Origin: JBDRKE01 sp043814315
GTDB taxonomy: Bacteria; Omnitrophota; Gorgyraeia; Gygaellales; Profunditerraquicolaceae
DNA: 6,089 bases
Direction: 5' to 3'
Assembly (NCBI GenBank): GCA_043814315.1
Contig: JBDRKE010000029.1
Span: forward strand, 1 to 6,089
The position numbers were made by a program, and so were the translations under genes. The notes beneath the pieces were generated by a model, which worked only from the letters and a program-made list of their open reading frames with translations, did not search any database and was not told the origin of the DNA. Shown here piece by piece: positions 1 through 5,722 of this stretch (position 1 is its first letter; each line of letters starts with the position of its first letter).

Positions 1-175
1 TTTCACCTGCCAATATTTTGTAAAACATGTTTCTAGTTATCCCTGCTGACTTTGATACTTCATTTATTTGTGTGCCTTTAAGTTTTAAACATAGCGGAAC
101 ACTATAAAGTAAAGGGACTCTTTGTCTATTTAAGAAATTGAAAATGCCTACTATCCTTGTATTCTTTTTGTACAT
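1..175 (-). CDS. Helix-turn-helix DNA-binding protein, N-terminal part (cut by window edge)
   Basis: An open frame starts at ATG 175-173 and reads without a stop to the left edge, giving 58 residues. An AAAGGA ribosome-binding sequence lies about 9 nt before the ATG. Residues 37-58 read INEVSKSAG then ITRNMFYKILAGE, a classic helix-turn-helix: a recognition helix follows a glycine turn, as in XRE/Cro-like or phage-type regulators (SKxAGIxRxxxYKIL pattern). Residues 6-33 before it are hydrophobic and basic and match nothing I recognise. The likely role is a transcriptional regulator or a small DNA-binding protein of a mobile element. Its 5' leader abuts the divergent structured RNA at 191-455, so the two could share a control region. 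Family identity beyond the HTH cannot be decided from this fragment. The frame and HTH are seen directly; the function is inferred. Confidence 0.72.
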   Translation of the reverse strand, partial: MYKKNTRIVGIFNFLNRQRVPLLYSVPLCLKLKGTQINEVSKSAGITRNMFYKILAGE

Positions 176-190
176 GTGATAATATCCTTT

Positions 191-455
191 GCTAAGTCCG
201 GTAACCTCATGGGGTTGATCCATGAGGCCCGAACCTAGGCTGTCAACAAAGCCTGTGTCCAGTTTGTTGAGCTGGGCTAAGGGAGCAATCAATTGGCAAC
301 CAAGCTACGGGATGTAGCCGTTGATCCCAACGGGATGTTGGGCAAAAACAAAAGAAAACTCCCGAATTCCTATGATGACTGATCATCTTCATGGGGTAGA
401 GCCAGCTAGGGCTCGATAAATATACTTGACCTGAGTAACAATGCTCGGGCTGGCC
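191..455 (+). ncRNA. Structured non-coding RNA, HEARO/omega-RNA-like
   Basis: This stretch contains a run of consistent hairpins and no credible protein. Seen directly: an imperfect outer stem 191-201/229-240 enclosing a perfect 8-bp hairpin 205-212/220-227; an 8-bp hairpin 243-250/263-270; two successive hairpins with the same GGGAT loop (304-308/314-318 and 326-331/337-342); GATGA/TCATC at 374-378/383-387; GAGCC/GGCTC at 399-403/410-414, competing with GCCAG/CTGGC at 401-405/450-454; and CCTGAG/CTCGGG at 430-435/444-449 around the loop TAACAATG. GGGATGTAGCC, GAAAACTCC, GGGGTAGAGCCAG and TAACAATG resemble, from memory, conserved blocks of HEARO RNAs, the omega RNAs that guide IscB/IsrB. A plus-strand terminator at 565-596 would end the transcript. 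In omega RNAs the guide is 5' of the scaffold, which would place it just left of 191. No IscB/IsrB gene is in the window. Structure is well supported; the family name is tentative. Confidence 0.52.
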
Positions 456-564
456 TGAGTTTAAATTGAGGTTATTTACGATGTTTAGACTCAGTTTTAA
501 TTTTGAAGTCAGTTTATATATGGTTACCACTTTAATCATAATCCTCTGGCTTCTCTAATGTTAA

Positions 565-596
565 GGGTAAGGCTTTTGCCTTGCCCTTTTCTTTTT
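565..596 (+). terminator. Rho-independent terminator
   Basis: A 9-bp stem (GGGTAAGGC 565-573 with GCCTTGCCC 578-586, one G-T pair) with a TTTT loop is followed by TTTTCTTTTT. The T-run is only on the plus-strand exit, so it ends rightward transcription, most simply that of the structured RNA at 191-455. Reading leftward, no T-run follows the stem. Confidence 0.8.
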
Positions 597-650
597 AATG
601 CCTTTACTTTTAATGCCTTTGCCTTTTTATGCTTTTAATGTTTTTAATAA
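593..650. repeat. AT-rich imperfect tandem repeat
   Basis: TTTTAATGCCTTT occurs at 593-605 and 608-620 with a 15-bp period, and degraded units (TTTTAATG) continue to about 650. It lies between the terminator and the attC-like hairpin and has no coding potential. It looks like replication slippage in a spacer. Confidence 0.5.
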
Positions 651-659
651 ATCTTTTCT

Positions 660-755
660 ACATAACGTTGTTATCACCAGGCGGCCACCCCCGAGAGGTA
701 CCGCCTTACCAAAACGGGCCGAGGGTGGCCGCTCTGGTGGATAAACTGGTTAGGC
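660..755 (-). other. Integron attC-like recombination site (59-be-like hairpin)
   Basis: A 20-bp stem pairs 671-690 with 723-744, with exactly two extrahelical bases, T733 and G740, both on the plus-strand right arm. Outside it are 4/4 unpaired bases (667-670, 745-748) and then pairing R boxes: GTTAGGC at 749-755 fits GTTRRRY, and ACATAAC at 660-666 pairs through TAAC. A 32-nt variable loop (691-722) closes the hairpin. Paired R and L boxes, an unpaired central spacer and extrahelical G and T are the known structural hallmarks of attC sites recognised by IntI integrases. The extrahelical bases lie in the half expected for cassettes oriented on the minus strand; in that orientation the terminal box is GTTATGT, one mismatch from consensus. 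No intI or second attC is in the window. The alternative is an ordinary GC-rich hairpin, but it lacks a T-run, so it is not a terminator. Confidence 0.55.
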
Positions 756-839
756 TATATCTTATTGTTTTATAGTCTTTTATTAAATTTAGATATAATT
801 CAATGCTATTTCCTTGTTCCTAAATGACATATGAAGATG

Positions 840-845
840 TGACCC
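840..845. repeat. Flanking direct repeat TGACCC, left copy
   Basis: TGACCC sits immediately outside the left terminal inverted repeat. The same six bases sit immediately outside the right one (5737-5742). The pair is consistent with a target-site duplication or a duplicated 6-bp recombination core made on insertion. Confidence 0.7.
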
Positions 846-859
846 TTATGTTGAGAGTT
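846..859 (+). repeat. Left terminal inverted repeat
   Basis: TTATGTTGAGAGTT is the exact reverse complement of 5723-5736. Just inside it, TTAACTATT is repeated directly at 863-871 and 881-889, an 18-bp spacing that could reflect repeated protein-binding sites. Confidence 0.75.
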
Positions 860-945
860 GTTTTAACTATTTGAAAACTATTAACTATTCGTCTTGGCGT
901 CGGGAAATGGATTTTCGCTTTGATAAACAATGAGATAGTACAAGT

Positions 946-974
946 ATCATAAATATTTACTGATAAACTGTCAA
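946..974 (-). promoter_or_regulatory. Outward-facing sigma-70-type promoter near the left end
   Basis: On the minus strand TTGACA (974-969, perfect -35) is followed by a 17-nt spacer and TATGAT (951-946, 5 of 6 for the -10 box). It lies after the third recombinase and reads leftward, out of the element, towards the attC-like site and the HTH gene. The -35 box is formed by the inverted, one-mismatch copy of the terminal motif at 966-979: the single change converts TTGAGA to TTGACA. It could drive flanking genes after insertion, as outward promoters of insertion sequences do. Confidence 0.6.
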
Positions 975-979
975 CATAA
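966..979 (-). repeat. Internal copy of the terminal motif (13/14 match)
   Basis: AACTGTCAACATAA differs by one base from the right-end motif AACTCTCAACATAA and is inverted relative to the left TIR 106 bp away. It overlaps the -35 box of the outward promoter and abuts the inner inverted repeat at 978-990. It is a plausible extra recombinase or regulator binding site. Confidence 0.55.
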
Positions 980-990
980 AAATCGGCCAT
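978..990 (+). repeat. Inner inverted repeat, left copy
   Basis: AAAAATCGGCCAT is the exact reverse complement of 5456-5468. The two copies bracket the operon inside the 14-bp TIRs. This may be a subterminal binding site or the ends of a smaller core element. Confidence 0.5.
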
Positions 991-1031
991 AAGATATACT
1001 CCCCCTCGCTGGTTCAGGGCCGGACTATCCC

Positions 1032-2051
1032 CTAGAGGCTATCCAGCCAGGCCATAATTTTCTCTTTATTTTCCCAATCCAGCAATTCTTCTATTTTGGG
1101 ATCATCAGGTAAAATGGATTGAGTGTATTCAATGTGCTTTTTTTGCACCTCTCGTTTTCGGGATAGCTCCAGTCGCAGATAAATCATAGTGGATTGGAGT
1201 TGCTCATGCCCTAAGCGGTTTTGAATATCAGACAGGCACGAGCCATTAAGCAACATATTGACTGCCGTAGAGTGGCGGAAGCTGTGAGCGGGGTTAATGT
1301 CTTTTAATCGCTTTGGAGAAAGGGCCACAGAAAGATACTTTTGGCAGAGCCAATGAATTCCGTGCCTGGTCAACTCCTCGCCTCGCTGATTGATAAACAG
1401 GCTGTTTCGATATAATGGCTTTGGAGTAGGGCGATATTTGCCAATATAAAGGCTGATGAGCTGAGCCGTCCTGGGCCACAGCTCAAGCAGACGATAGCGA
1501 TTTCCCTTACCCAAAATGCCCAGGGTTTTGTTTTGAGCATCAAAGCAGTCAATTTTCAAGGCAGCCGCCTCACTGGCTCTGGCTCCGGAATCATACAGCA
1601 AATGTAGCAGAGTATAGTCCCGAAAGCCCTCATTTTTCTTAAGGTTCACAGCCTCAAAGACCTTGAGCATCTCCTCGTGAGTCAAAAAACCAATGAGAGT
1701 TTTTTGACTTCGTTTGGAGGGAAGGTTTAGGATTTTTTCCGCAATTTCCCTCTTTTCCGGGTGCATCAGGCGGATCATCCTGGCAAAAGACTTTAAGGTG
1801 GCCAAGCGAATATTTCTGGTCTTTGGGGTATTATGACGCTGTGCTTCAAGATAGTCCAAAAACTCCAACACCAAGCCGGTCGAGAAATGATCTACCATAA
1901 GGGATTCGATTTTGATCGAAAGCCGATTGGCTGCAAAGGGAAGAAAGAGGGTGAAGGTATCCCTATAGGCTTTGATGGTATGAGGGCTTACCCCTCTGAT
2001 GCCGGGAAGGTAGTGCTCAAAAAACTGATGAATACAAACAGAAAACTTCAT
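1032..2051 (-). CDS. Tyrosine recombinase, third of the trio (RitC-like), 339 aa
   Basis: This is a site-specific DNA recombinase of the phage-integrase/XerC-D type, which cleaves and rejoins DNA strands through a tyrosine nucleophile. Residues about 5-105 form the SAM-like core-binding domain and about 120-300 the catalytic domain. The full active site is visible: R158 (GARASE), K182 (GKGNRYR), H256 and R259 (HSFRH), H282 (LGHEQ) and Y291 (TMIYL), with the usual nine-residue spacing from the last His to the Tyr. A 48-residue charged C-terminal tail follows the tyrosine, which may contact partner subunits. The ATG lies three bases after the stop of the 323-aa gene, with AGAGG at the end of that gene as ribosome-binding site, so translation is probably coupled. 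No terminator follows the stop. The family call is firm; the RitC assignment rests on position in the trio. Confidence 0.93.
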   Translation of the reverse strand: MKFSVCIHQFFEHYLPGIRGVSPHTIKAYRDTFTLFLPFAANRLSIKIESLMVDHFSTGLVLEFLDYLEAQRHNTPKTRNIRLATLKSFARMIRLMHPEKREIAEKILNLPSKRSQKTLIGFLTHEEMLKVFEAVNLKKNEGFRDYTLLHLLYDSGARASEAAALKIDCFDAQNKTLGILGKGNRYRLLELWPRTAQLISLYIGKYRPTPKPLYRNSLFINQRGEELTRHGIHWLCQKYLSVALSPKRLKDINPAHSFRHSTAVNMLLNGSCLSDIQNRLGHEQLQSTMIYLRLELSRKREVQKKHIEYTQSILPDDPKIEELLDWENKEKIMAWLDSL

Positions 2052-2054
2052 ACT

Positions 2055-3026
2055 TTACCTCTTATGATGTAGGGCAAAATCCACCAATCCCTTTCGATGC
2101 TCCGCATCCAACACCTTAAGGTAGAGGGCGGTATAGCGGTATTTGCGATGCCCCATATAAGCACAAAGGATTGGCAGGGCATACTGAGGGGATTTGCCTT
2201 GCTCCTTAAGGCGCTTTAAGGTATTGACGGCAAAGCTGTGACGAAGACTATGGGGGGTGGGAGAGCCAAAGGTTATATTGTCCATGACTTTTCTCGGCTC
2301 ATTAAGACCGATATCTTTAACCGCCTGGTGAAAAACCGAATAGATTCCATTGATCGACAGCTTTCTTTTCTCCGGCGCCCAGAGAAGATAGGGATTTTGA
2401 TCCTCGTGGAGCAAAGAGCCTCGCACGGCCAGGTAGTTATCGATCTGAACCCTCACCTTTTTCGGCGCAGGGATCAGCCGATCTTTTTTAAACTTGGTCT
2501 TTTCAATGTAGAGGGTCCCCTCCCTCGCTCGATAATGAGTGCGTAAAAGACGGGTTGGCTCACGTATTCTTAAACCACAACCGGCTAAAAGCACAACGGC
2601 CAGATGCAGCGTGAGATCCTTCAAAAAATGATCCTCGGTTTTACGCACTCTGCCTTGAATGGCGCTGAACAACTCTTCAGTCTCATCCGAAGAGAAGATA
2701 AAAGGAATGTAGGCCCTCTGGGCCAGAGGGGGAATGTCCTGTAAAGGGTTTTCCTCCAGGTGACCGGTACGCACCAGGAACTGAAAAAATCCGCGTATCC
2801 CACAAAGAATTTCATTAACCGTGCGAGGCTCTTTCTTTATTTTTCCCCTTAAGTCCAGGAAAAATGAGGGCTTAAGGGAATCCCAATCAGCTTTTTTTTC
2901 TCTTACGTATCGATCAAGGGGCATAAGCAAATATCTCAACCCCTTGTCCGTATAGCCCAGTGACTTACGGTAATCGATATAGTCTTCTAATTTTGAAGTC
3001 AGAAAACTTTCAAAGGGTTTCATCAA
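2055..3026 (-). CDS. Tyrosine recombinase, second of the trio (RitB-like), 323 aa
   Basis: This is a tyrosine recombinase with N-terminal SAM-like DNA-binding domain (about residues 5-92) and catalytic domain (about 108-312). All signature residues are present: R153 (GLRIRE), K178 (TKFKKDRLIP, the beta-hairpin lysine), H259 and R262 (HSLRH), H293 (MGHRK) and Y302 (ALYLK). It is the shortest of the three and close to the minimal XerC/XerD length. Its ATG lies inside the last codons of the 391-aa gene (17-bp overlap), with a good GGGAGG ribosome-binding site upstream, within that gene. The overlap points to coupled translation and fixed stoichiometry of the trio. Sequence similarity to its two neighbours is limited to catalytic motifs, so the three are not recent duplicates. 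The enzymatic class is firm; the substrate sites are inferred to be the element ends. Confidence 0.93.
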   Translation of the reverse strand: MMKPFESFLTSKLEDYIDYRKSLGYTDKGLRYLLMPLDRYVREKKADWDSLKPSFFLDLRGKIKKEPRTVNEILCGIRGFFQFLVRTGHLEENPLQDIPPLAQRAYIPFIFSSDETEELFSAIQGRVRKTEDHFLKDLTLHLAVVLLAGCGLRIREPTRLLRTHYRAREGTLYIEKTKFKKDRLIPAPKKVRVQIDNYLAVRGSLLHEDQNPYLLWAPEKRKLSINGIYSVFHQAVKDIGLNEPRKVMDNITFGSPTPHSLRHSFAVNTLKRLKEQGKSPQYALPILCAYMGHRKYRYTALYLKVLDAEHRKGLVDFALHHKR

Positions 3027-4185
3027 AGAGTACCTCCCTCATTAACTTGGTGTCTACACTGATATAGTGCTCGGTAGTCTGAATTTGGTCATGACCGAGC
3101 ATTTCTTTGATTTCAAAGATTGTGGCCCCATTCTCCAACAGATTCTGAGCGTAGGTATGGCGAAGCCAATAAGCCGATGAGGGAAGATTCTCCTTGCGCA
3201 TCAAGGTGCTGATATCCTTACTGACCACGGCCGGGGAGACGGGAGCATGGGGAACACGAAAGCTTAAGAAAACAGCTCGTTGGCTACTTTTGGGTCGTGC
3301 GCCAATTACATAGGCGGCTATAGCCTTGATCGTGCTCTCGGGCAGGGGGAGTTTAATGGGATTTTCGCTTTTTCGCTTACGAAGGCTCACCTCTTTTTGG
3401 CTAAAGGAGATATCATCTAATGTGAGCAAGCTGATCTCACAAGGCCGAAGCCCCAAACTAAAAGCAATATGAATCATGGCATAGGCTCGAAGATCCCATG
3501 AAGTGTAGCTTTTAAGGCCGGCTAAAAGCTTTTGTACTTCCTGGGCGCGCAAAAACCTGGGGGGTTTGGTTTGAGCAAAAACAGGTGCGCCTACCAACAG
3601 GTGCGCCAGGTCCCTTTTGACTATCTTTGGCTCATGATAGAGATAGTCTAAAAACCCCCGAAGACAAGATCGATGATTTTGCCTGGTTTGTGGAACAAAG
3701 GGGGCGTTATACTCGGCTAAAAAGGCGTCTAAGTGTTTAACCTCTAGATTTGGCAAAGGGACCTTTGCCTTTTTAAGATAGGTAAAAAAAGCACTAAGTA
3801 CTCTCCTGCTGCGCAGGACCAGAAGAGGATGAGGCTCTTTTAGCTTGGCGTAATAAATAAGATACTCCTCATAAACTTCAGGCAATCTTGCCGGTTTCTT
3901 TTGCAGGGGGCAGCTGATTTTCCCCTGTTTGAAAAGATAGCGGGAAAGCCCCTTGATGGCGGATGATATAGACGTAAGTCCGCTCTCTTGCTGAAAGGCC
4001 TTTAGGGTATCAAGAGTAAAAATATCTTCCCATGGGATTTCCCGGCGGCTGACAAAGGAGGAGAAATGATTCAAAACCCGCTCGTAGTGATTCCAGCTAC
4101 TTTTGGCATAGCCGCTGGATATCATCCAGAGTAAATAATCACAGATGGCTTGCTTTAAGTCATGGCCATAGTCTCGGTTAGGCAT
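3010..4185 (-). CDS. Tyrosine recombinase, first of the trio (RitA-like), 391 aa, altered HxxR motif
   Basis: This tyrosine recombinase is longer than the usual 300-330 aa. It seems to carry two SAM-like core-binding segments in tandem, residues about 10-90 (from AICDYLLW to SRYLFKQG) and about 103-192 (from VYEEYLIYYAKL to RGFLDYLYHE), before the catalytic domain at about 210-385. Catalytic residues seen are R247 (LGLRPCE), K272, R342, H343, H365 (LGHDQ) and nucleophile Y374 (EHYIS). The first position of the HxxR box is Y339 (YWLRH) instead of His, a change that may tune rather than abolish activity. ATG 4185 was chosen because GAGG sits five bases upstream and it falls 27 bp after the small winged-helix gene. 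Its 3' end overlaps the next recombinase by 17 bp. The fold is certain; the doubled N-domain is inferred from the pattern. Confidence 0.92.
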   Translation of the reverse strand: MPNRDYGHDLKQAICDYLLWMISSGYAKSSWNHYERVLNHFSSFVSRREIPWEDIFTLDTLKAFQQESGLTSISSAIKGLSRYLFKQGKISCPLQKKPARLPEVYEEYLIYYAKLKEPHPLLVLRSRRVLSAFFTYLKKAKVPLPNLEVKHLDAFLAEYNAPFVPQTRQNHRSCLRGFLDYLYHEPKIVKRDLAHLLVGAPVFAQTKPPRFLRAQEVQKLLAGLKSYTSWDLRAYAMIHIAFSLGLRPCEISLLTLDDISFSQKEVSLRKRKSENPIKLPLPESTIKAIAAYVIGARPKSSQRAVFLSFRVPHAPVSPAVVSKDISTLMRKENLPSSAYWLRHTYAQNLLENGATIFEIKEMLGHDQIQTTEHYISVDTKLMREVLFDETL

Positions 4186-4212
4186 ACTGTCCTCACTTTT
4201 TGCTGCAAGCGA

Positions 4213-4620
4213 TTATCTTGGACGCACGACTTGCTTAAGTTTTTGTATGTACGACAGTGCCCTTTTTCTTTTCTCTTCGGCCAACTCTTGAGCCGTTGGA
4301 GGGGGCACAGGCTGTTGTGGCAGGGCCAGTACCTGATAGACGGGGAATTTATACGCCAACAAAGACCTCTGCTTTAATCCCTCCCTGGCCTCACCCAGCC
4401 CTGATAAATCAATCTTTAGTATTCGGCAGATACGATCATCTCGATAGAAACTGATGCCGTGGCGGTCTGATACGCTCACCAGAAAAAAATAAAGCAGGAT
4501 TTCAATCGTGGAAAGCTCATTTAAAAATCCTCCCGTAATCAGCCTGTGATCGATCCAGGAAAAAGATCCATCAATGGTTCGAATTCGTCTACGGTCAATG
4601 ACATGTCCATTATCTGCCAT
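4213..4620 (-). CDS. Small winged-helix (HTH) protein, first gene of the recombinase operon, 135 aa
   Basis: This is a predicted DNA-binding protein. Residues 36-52 (STIEILLYFFLVSVSDR) form a first helix, 59-69 (YRDDRICRILK) and 71-86 a helix-turn-helix, and 89-100 a beta wing (KFPVYQVLALP), as in replication-initiator or DnaD-like winged helices. A proline-rich linker (101-108) leads to a strongly charged C-terminal helix (110-132), which may bind a partner. The start is supported by AAGGAGA eight bases before ATG 4620. It leads the operon, 27 bp before the 391-aa recombinase, so it is probably co-transcribed as an accessory factor (directionality or targeting) or as repressor of the operon. 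RIT elements as usually described contain only the three recombinases, so this gene is an addition. I recall similar small HTH proteins in Desulfobacterota mobile DNA, but I cannot name a family. Confidence 0.8.
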   Translation of the reverse strand: MADNGHVIDRRRIRTIDGSFSWIDHRLITGGFLNELSTIEILLYFFLVSVSDRHGISFYRDDRICRILKIDLSGLGEAREGLKQRSLLAYKFPVYQVLALPQQPVPPPTAQELAEEKRKRALSYIQKLKQVVRPR

Positions 4621-4654
4621 ACGCTTATCTCCTTTTTTTCTTTATTTTTTTCAT

Positions 4655-4684
4655 CGTGTTTAAAACGTTAACACGCATTTTGCG
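4655..4684. promoter_or_regulatory. Candidate operator: two adjacent dyads upstream of the operon
   Basis: CGTGTT (4655-4660) and AACACG (4670-4675) form a dyad with a 9-bp centre containing AACGTT. A second dyad, CGCA-TTT-TGCG (4674-4684), overlaps its right arm. They lie 35-64 bp before the start of the winged-helix gene, where an autoregulatory site would be expected. No convincing -35/-10 pair was found here, so the operon promoter is unassigned. Confidence 0.35.
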
Positions 4685-5189
4685 AGTCATCCGGGGCCTG
4701 TAATTTTTTGCCTGCCATAACCTCGACGAGGGAATCTATCGACAATTGTCCCCAAAGATCCACAAAAATAACAATGCCCCGTTTCCCCCACTCTGTTTTG
4801 CTCATAAAAATGTTGAACCTGAATAGTAGATGGTATATTACACCCGGTGGATATGGATGTTGAACACCCATCAGCCACGTTTTTTTTCGCTTGTCGTTTT
4901 CTAAATCTTCGTTGGGCCTCACGGTGGGCACATTTTCCTTTATGAGTCTGACGGTATCGCCTTTGAGCCTCGCGGTGTGCACGGCGTCTTGCGCAAATAC
5001 GGCATTGATCACCGCAGTAAGCCTGCCCCCTCCAACAACTTGAACAGACACAGAAAAGACGTCCGCACCAACCACAACAAATTTGACGTAACGGTGGAAT
5101 AGATATGCCTCCGGGGCTTGCAACCCACCCGGAAGATATAGTATAAAAGAAGTATAGTTGATCTTGAGCTTCAGGGTTGTTTGCTGCAA
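4668..5189 (-). CDS. Unrecognised coding-like frame, possibly a gene remnant
   Basis: The minus-strand frame is open for 173 codons from a TTG, with no good ribosome-binding site and no ATG until codon 127 (MGVQHPYP). I recognise no family. The middle part (about residues 33-97, from KFVVVGADV to VPTVRPNE) has codon composition typical of real protein (G or purine at first positions) and is rich in valine, with GGG and VINAVFAQ segments; the C-terminal third looks less protein-like. A strong two-way terminator (5199-5236) sits directly before the start, leaving almost no room for a promoter. This argues for a decayed fragment, or for transcription of the opposite strand ending at that terminator. 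It may be passenger DNA of the element. The opposite strand holds only short frames. Confidence 0.28.
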   Translation of the reverse strand: MQQTTLKLKINYTSFILYLPGGLQAPEAYLFHRYVKFVVVGADVFSVSVQVVGGGRLTAVINAVFAQDAVHTARLKGDTVRLIKENVPTVRPNEDLENDKRKKTWLMGVQHPYPPGVIYHLLFRFNIFMSKTEWGKRGIVIFVDLWGQLSIDSLVEVMAGKKLQAPDDSQNAC

Positions 5190-5198
5190 GCTCTTATA

Positions 5199-5236
5199 AA
5201 AAGCCCGAAGGTGCCTCTTCGGGCTTTTGTTTTTTT
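5199..5236 (+). terminator. Strong bidirectional intrinsic terminator
   Basis: A perfect 12-bp stem (AAAAGCCCGAAG 5199-5210 with CTTCGGGCTTTT 5217-5228) and a 6-nt loop are followed by GTTTTTTT on the plus strand. On the minus strand the stem ends in TTTTTAT, so it can work both ways. It insulates the recombinase operon region from the right end of the element. Confidence 0.85.
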
Positions 5237-5705
5237 ATCCGCTCCCGGATGCTAAAATTGAAATTCGGGAAAGGACGAGACGTAAGAAACTATTTCCAAG
5301 AATTATATCTTATGATAAAAAGGGAAGGATGGAAAAAGATGCGAGGGTTTCTGTTTCTGATGAGGGTAGCTCAGAGTCAAAACAGTAAAACCTGTTCTGA
5401 TCCGTCTCGATCTGCGCGAGAAATAAAATACTTTGTTCAAAGTCCAATCAAAAAGATGGCCGATTTTTCTTGAAACCACAGATTACAAGGGAACTCATTT
5501 TCGCCGGCTTGGTGCCGCCCCATTCTTCCGGTGACAGCCATGAGGAATAAAATAACCTTATCATCATAGGTATTGCTCTTTTCCTTATTTTGATCAAAAA
5601 TAATCATATAAAGAAGAAAAATAAGAATAATGACAAGAACTAAAGGATTCATAAGAATAAAAAGGAATGTCTATTCTTTTATTTTTTTAAGGACAAGAAT
5701 ATAAT
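5237..5705. other. Right subterminal region without a confident gene
   Basis: These 470 bases carry no gene I can support. A 71-codon minus-strand frame (5652-5437) begins with a hydrophobic stretch (residues 3-19) that would make one membrane helix, but it lacks a ribosome-binding site and its second half looks random. A short plus-strand frame opens at 5311 without recognisable content. The stretch contains the right copy of the inner inverted repeat (5456-5468) and an AT-rich tail ending in TATAAT at 5700-5705. It is most likely end-recognition DNA of the element. Confidence 0.4.
5456..5468 (-). repeat. Inner inverted repeat, right copy
   Basis: ATGGCCGATTTTT is the exact reverse complement of 978-990. 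Read outward from the operon, both copies continue with a T-rich start and then diverge. See the left copy for interpretation. Confidence 0.5.
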
Positions 5706-5719
5706 AACTCTCAACATAA
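5706..5719 (-). repeat. Second, inner copy of the right terminal repeat
   Basis: AACTCTCAACATAA at 5706-5719 is identical to the terminal copy at 5723-5736 and in the same orientation, a 17-bp period. Only the outer copy abuts the flanking TGACCC. The doubled motif may be two recombinase or accessory protein sites, or the scar of an earlier event. Confidence 0.65.
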
Positions 5720-5722
5720 AAA

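Noticed and set aside
243..539. 98-codon minus-strand frame
   Set aside because: The translation has no recognisable fold, and the DNA is explained by self-complementary hairpins and a plus-strand terminator. It is better read as non-coding RNA on the opposite strand.
671..744. GC-rich hairpin as a terminator
   Set aside because: There is no T-run on either side. Bulge pattern and flanking boxes fit an attC-like site better.
789..845. Minus-strand tail GSHLHMSFRNKEIALNYI before the attC-like site, as a gene cut by the element
   Set aside because: Joining it in frame to the right flank gives only repeat-encoded residues and soon a stop, with no convincing start. Too short to call a gene; mentioned only as context for the attC-like site.
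1833..2546. Plus-strand frames opposite the recombinase genes (1833-2072, 2238-2546)
   Set aside because: They are antisense shadows of well-supported tyrosine recombinase genes, with no ribosome-binding sites or recognisable domains.
498..3002. 15-bp direct repeat TAATTTTGAAGTCAG at 498-512 and 2988-3002
   Set aside because: One copy lies within the 323-aa recombinase coding sequence and the other in AT-rich non-coding DNA. There is no shared context, so chance similarity is the simplest reading.
5437..5652. 71-aa frame with an N-terminal membrane-helix-like stretch
   Set aside because: It lacks a ribosome-binding site, the hydrophobic part arises from an AT-rich tract, and the remainder resembles nothing. 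Not enough to call a gene.
5700..5705. Perfect TATAAT facing out of the right end
   Set aside because: There is no acceptable -35 box 16-18 bp upstream, and the surrounding DNA is AT-rich.
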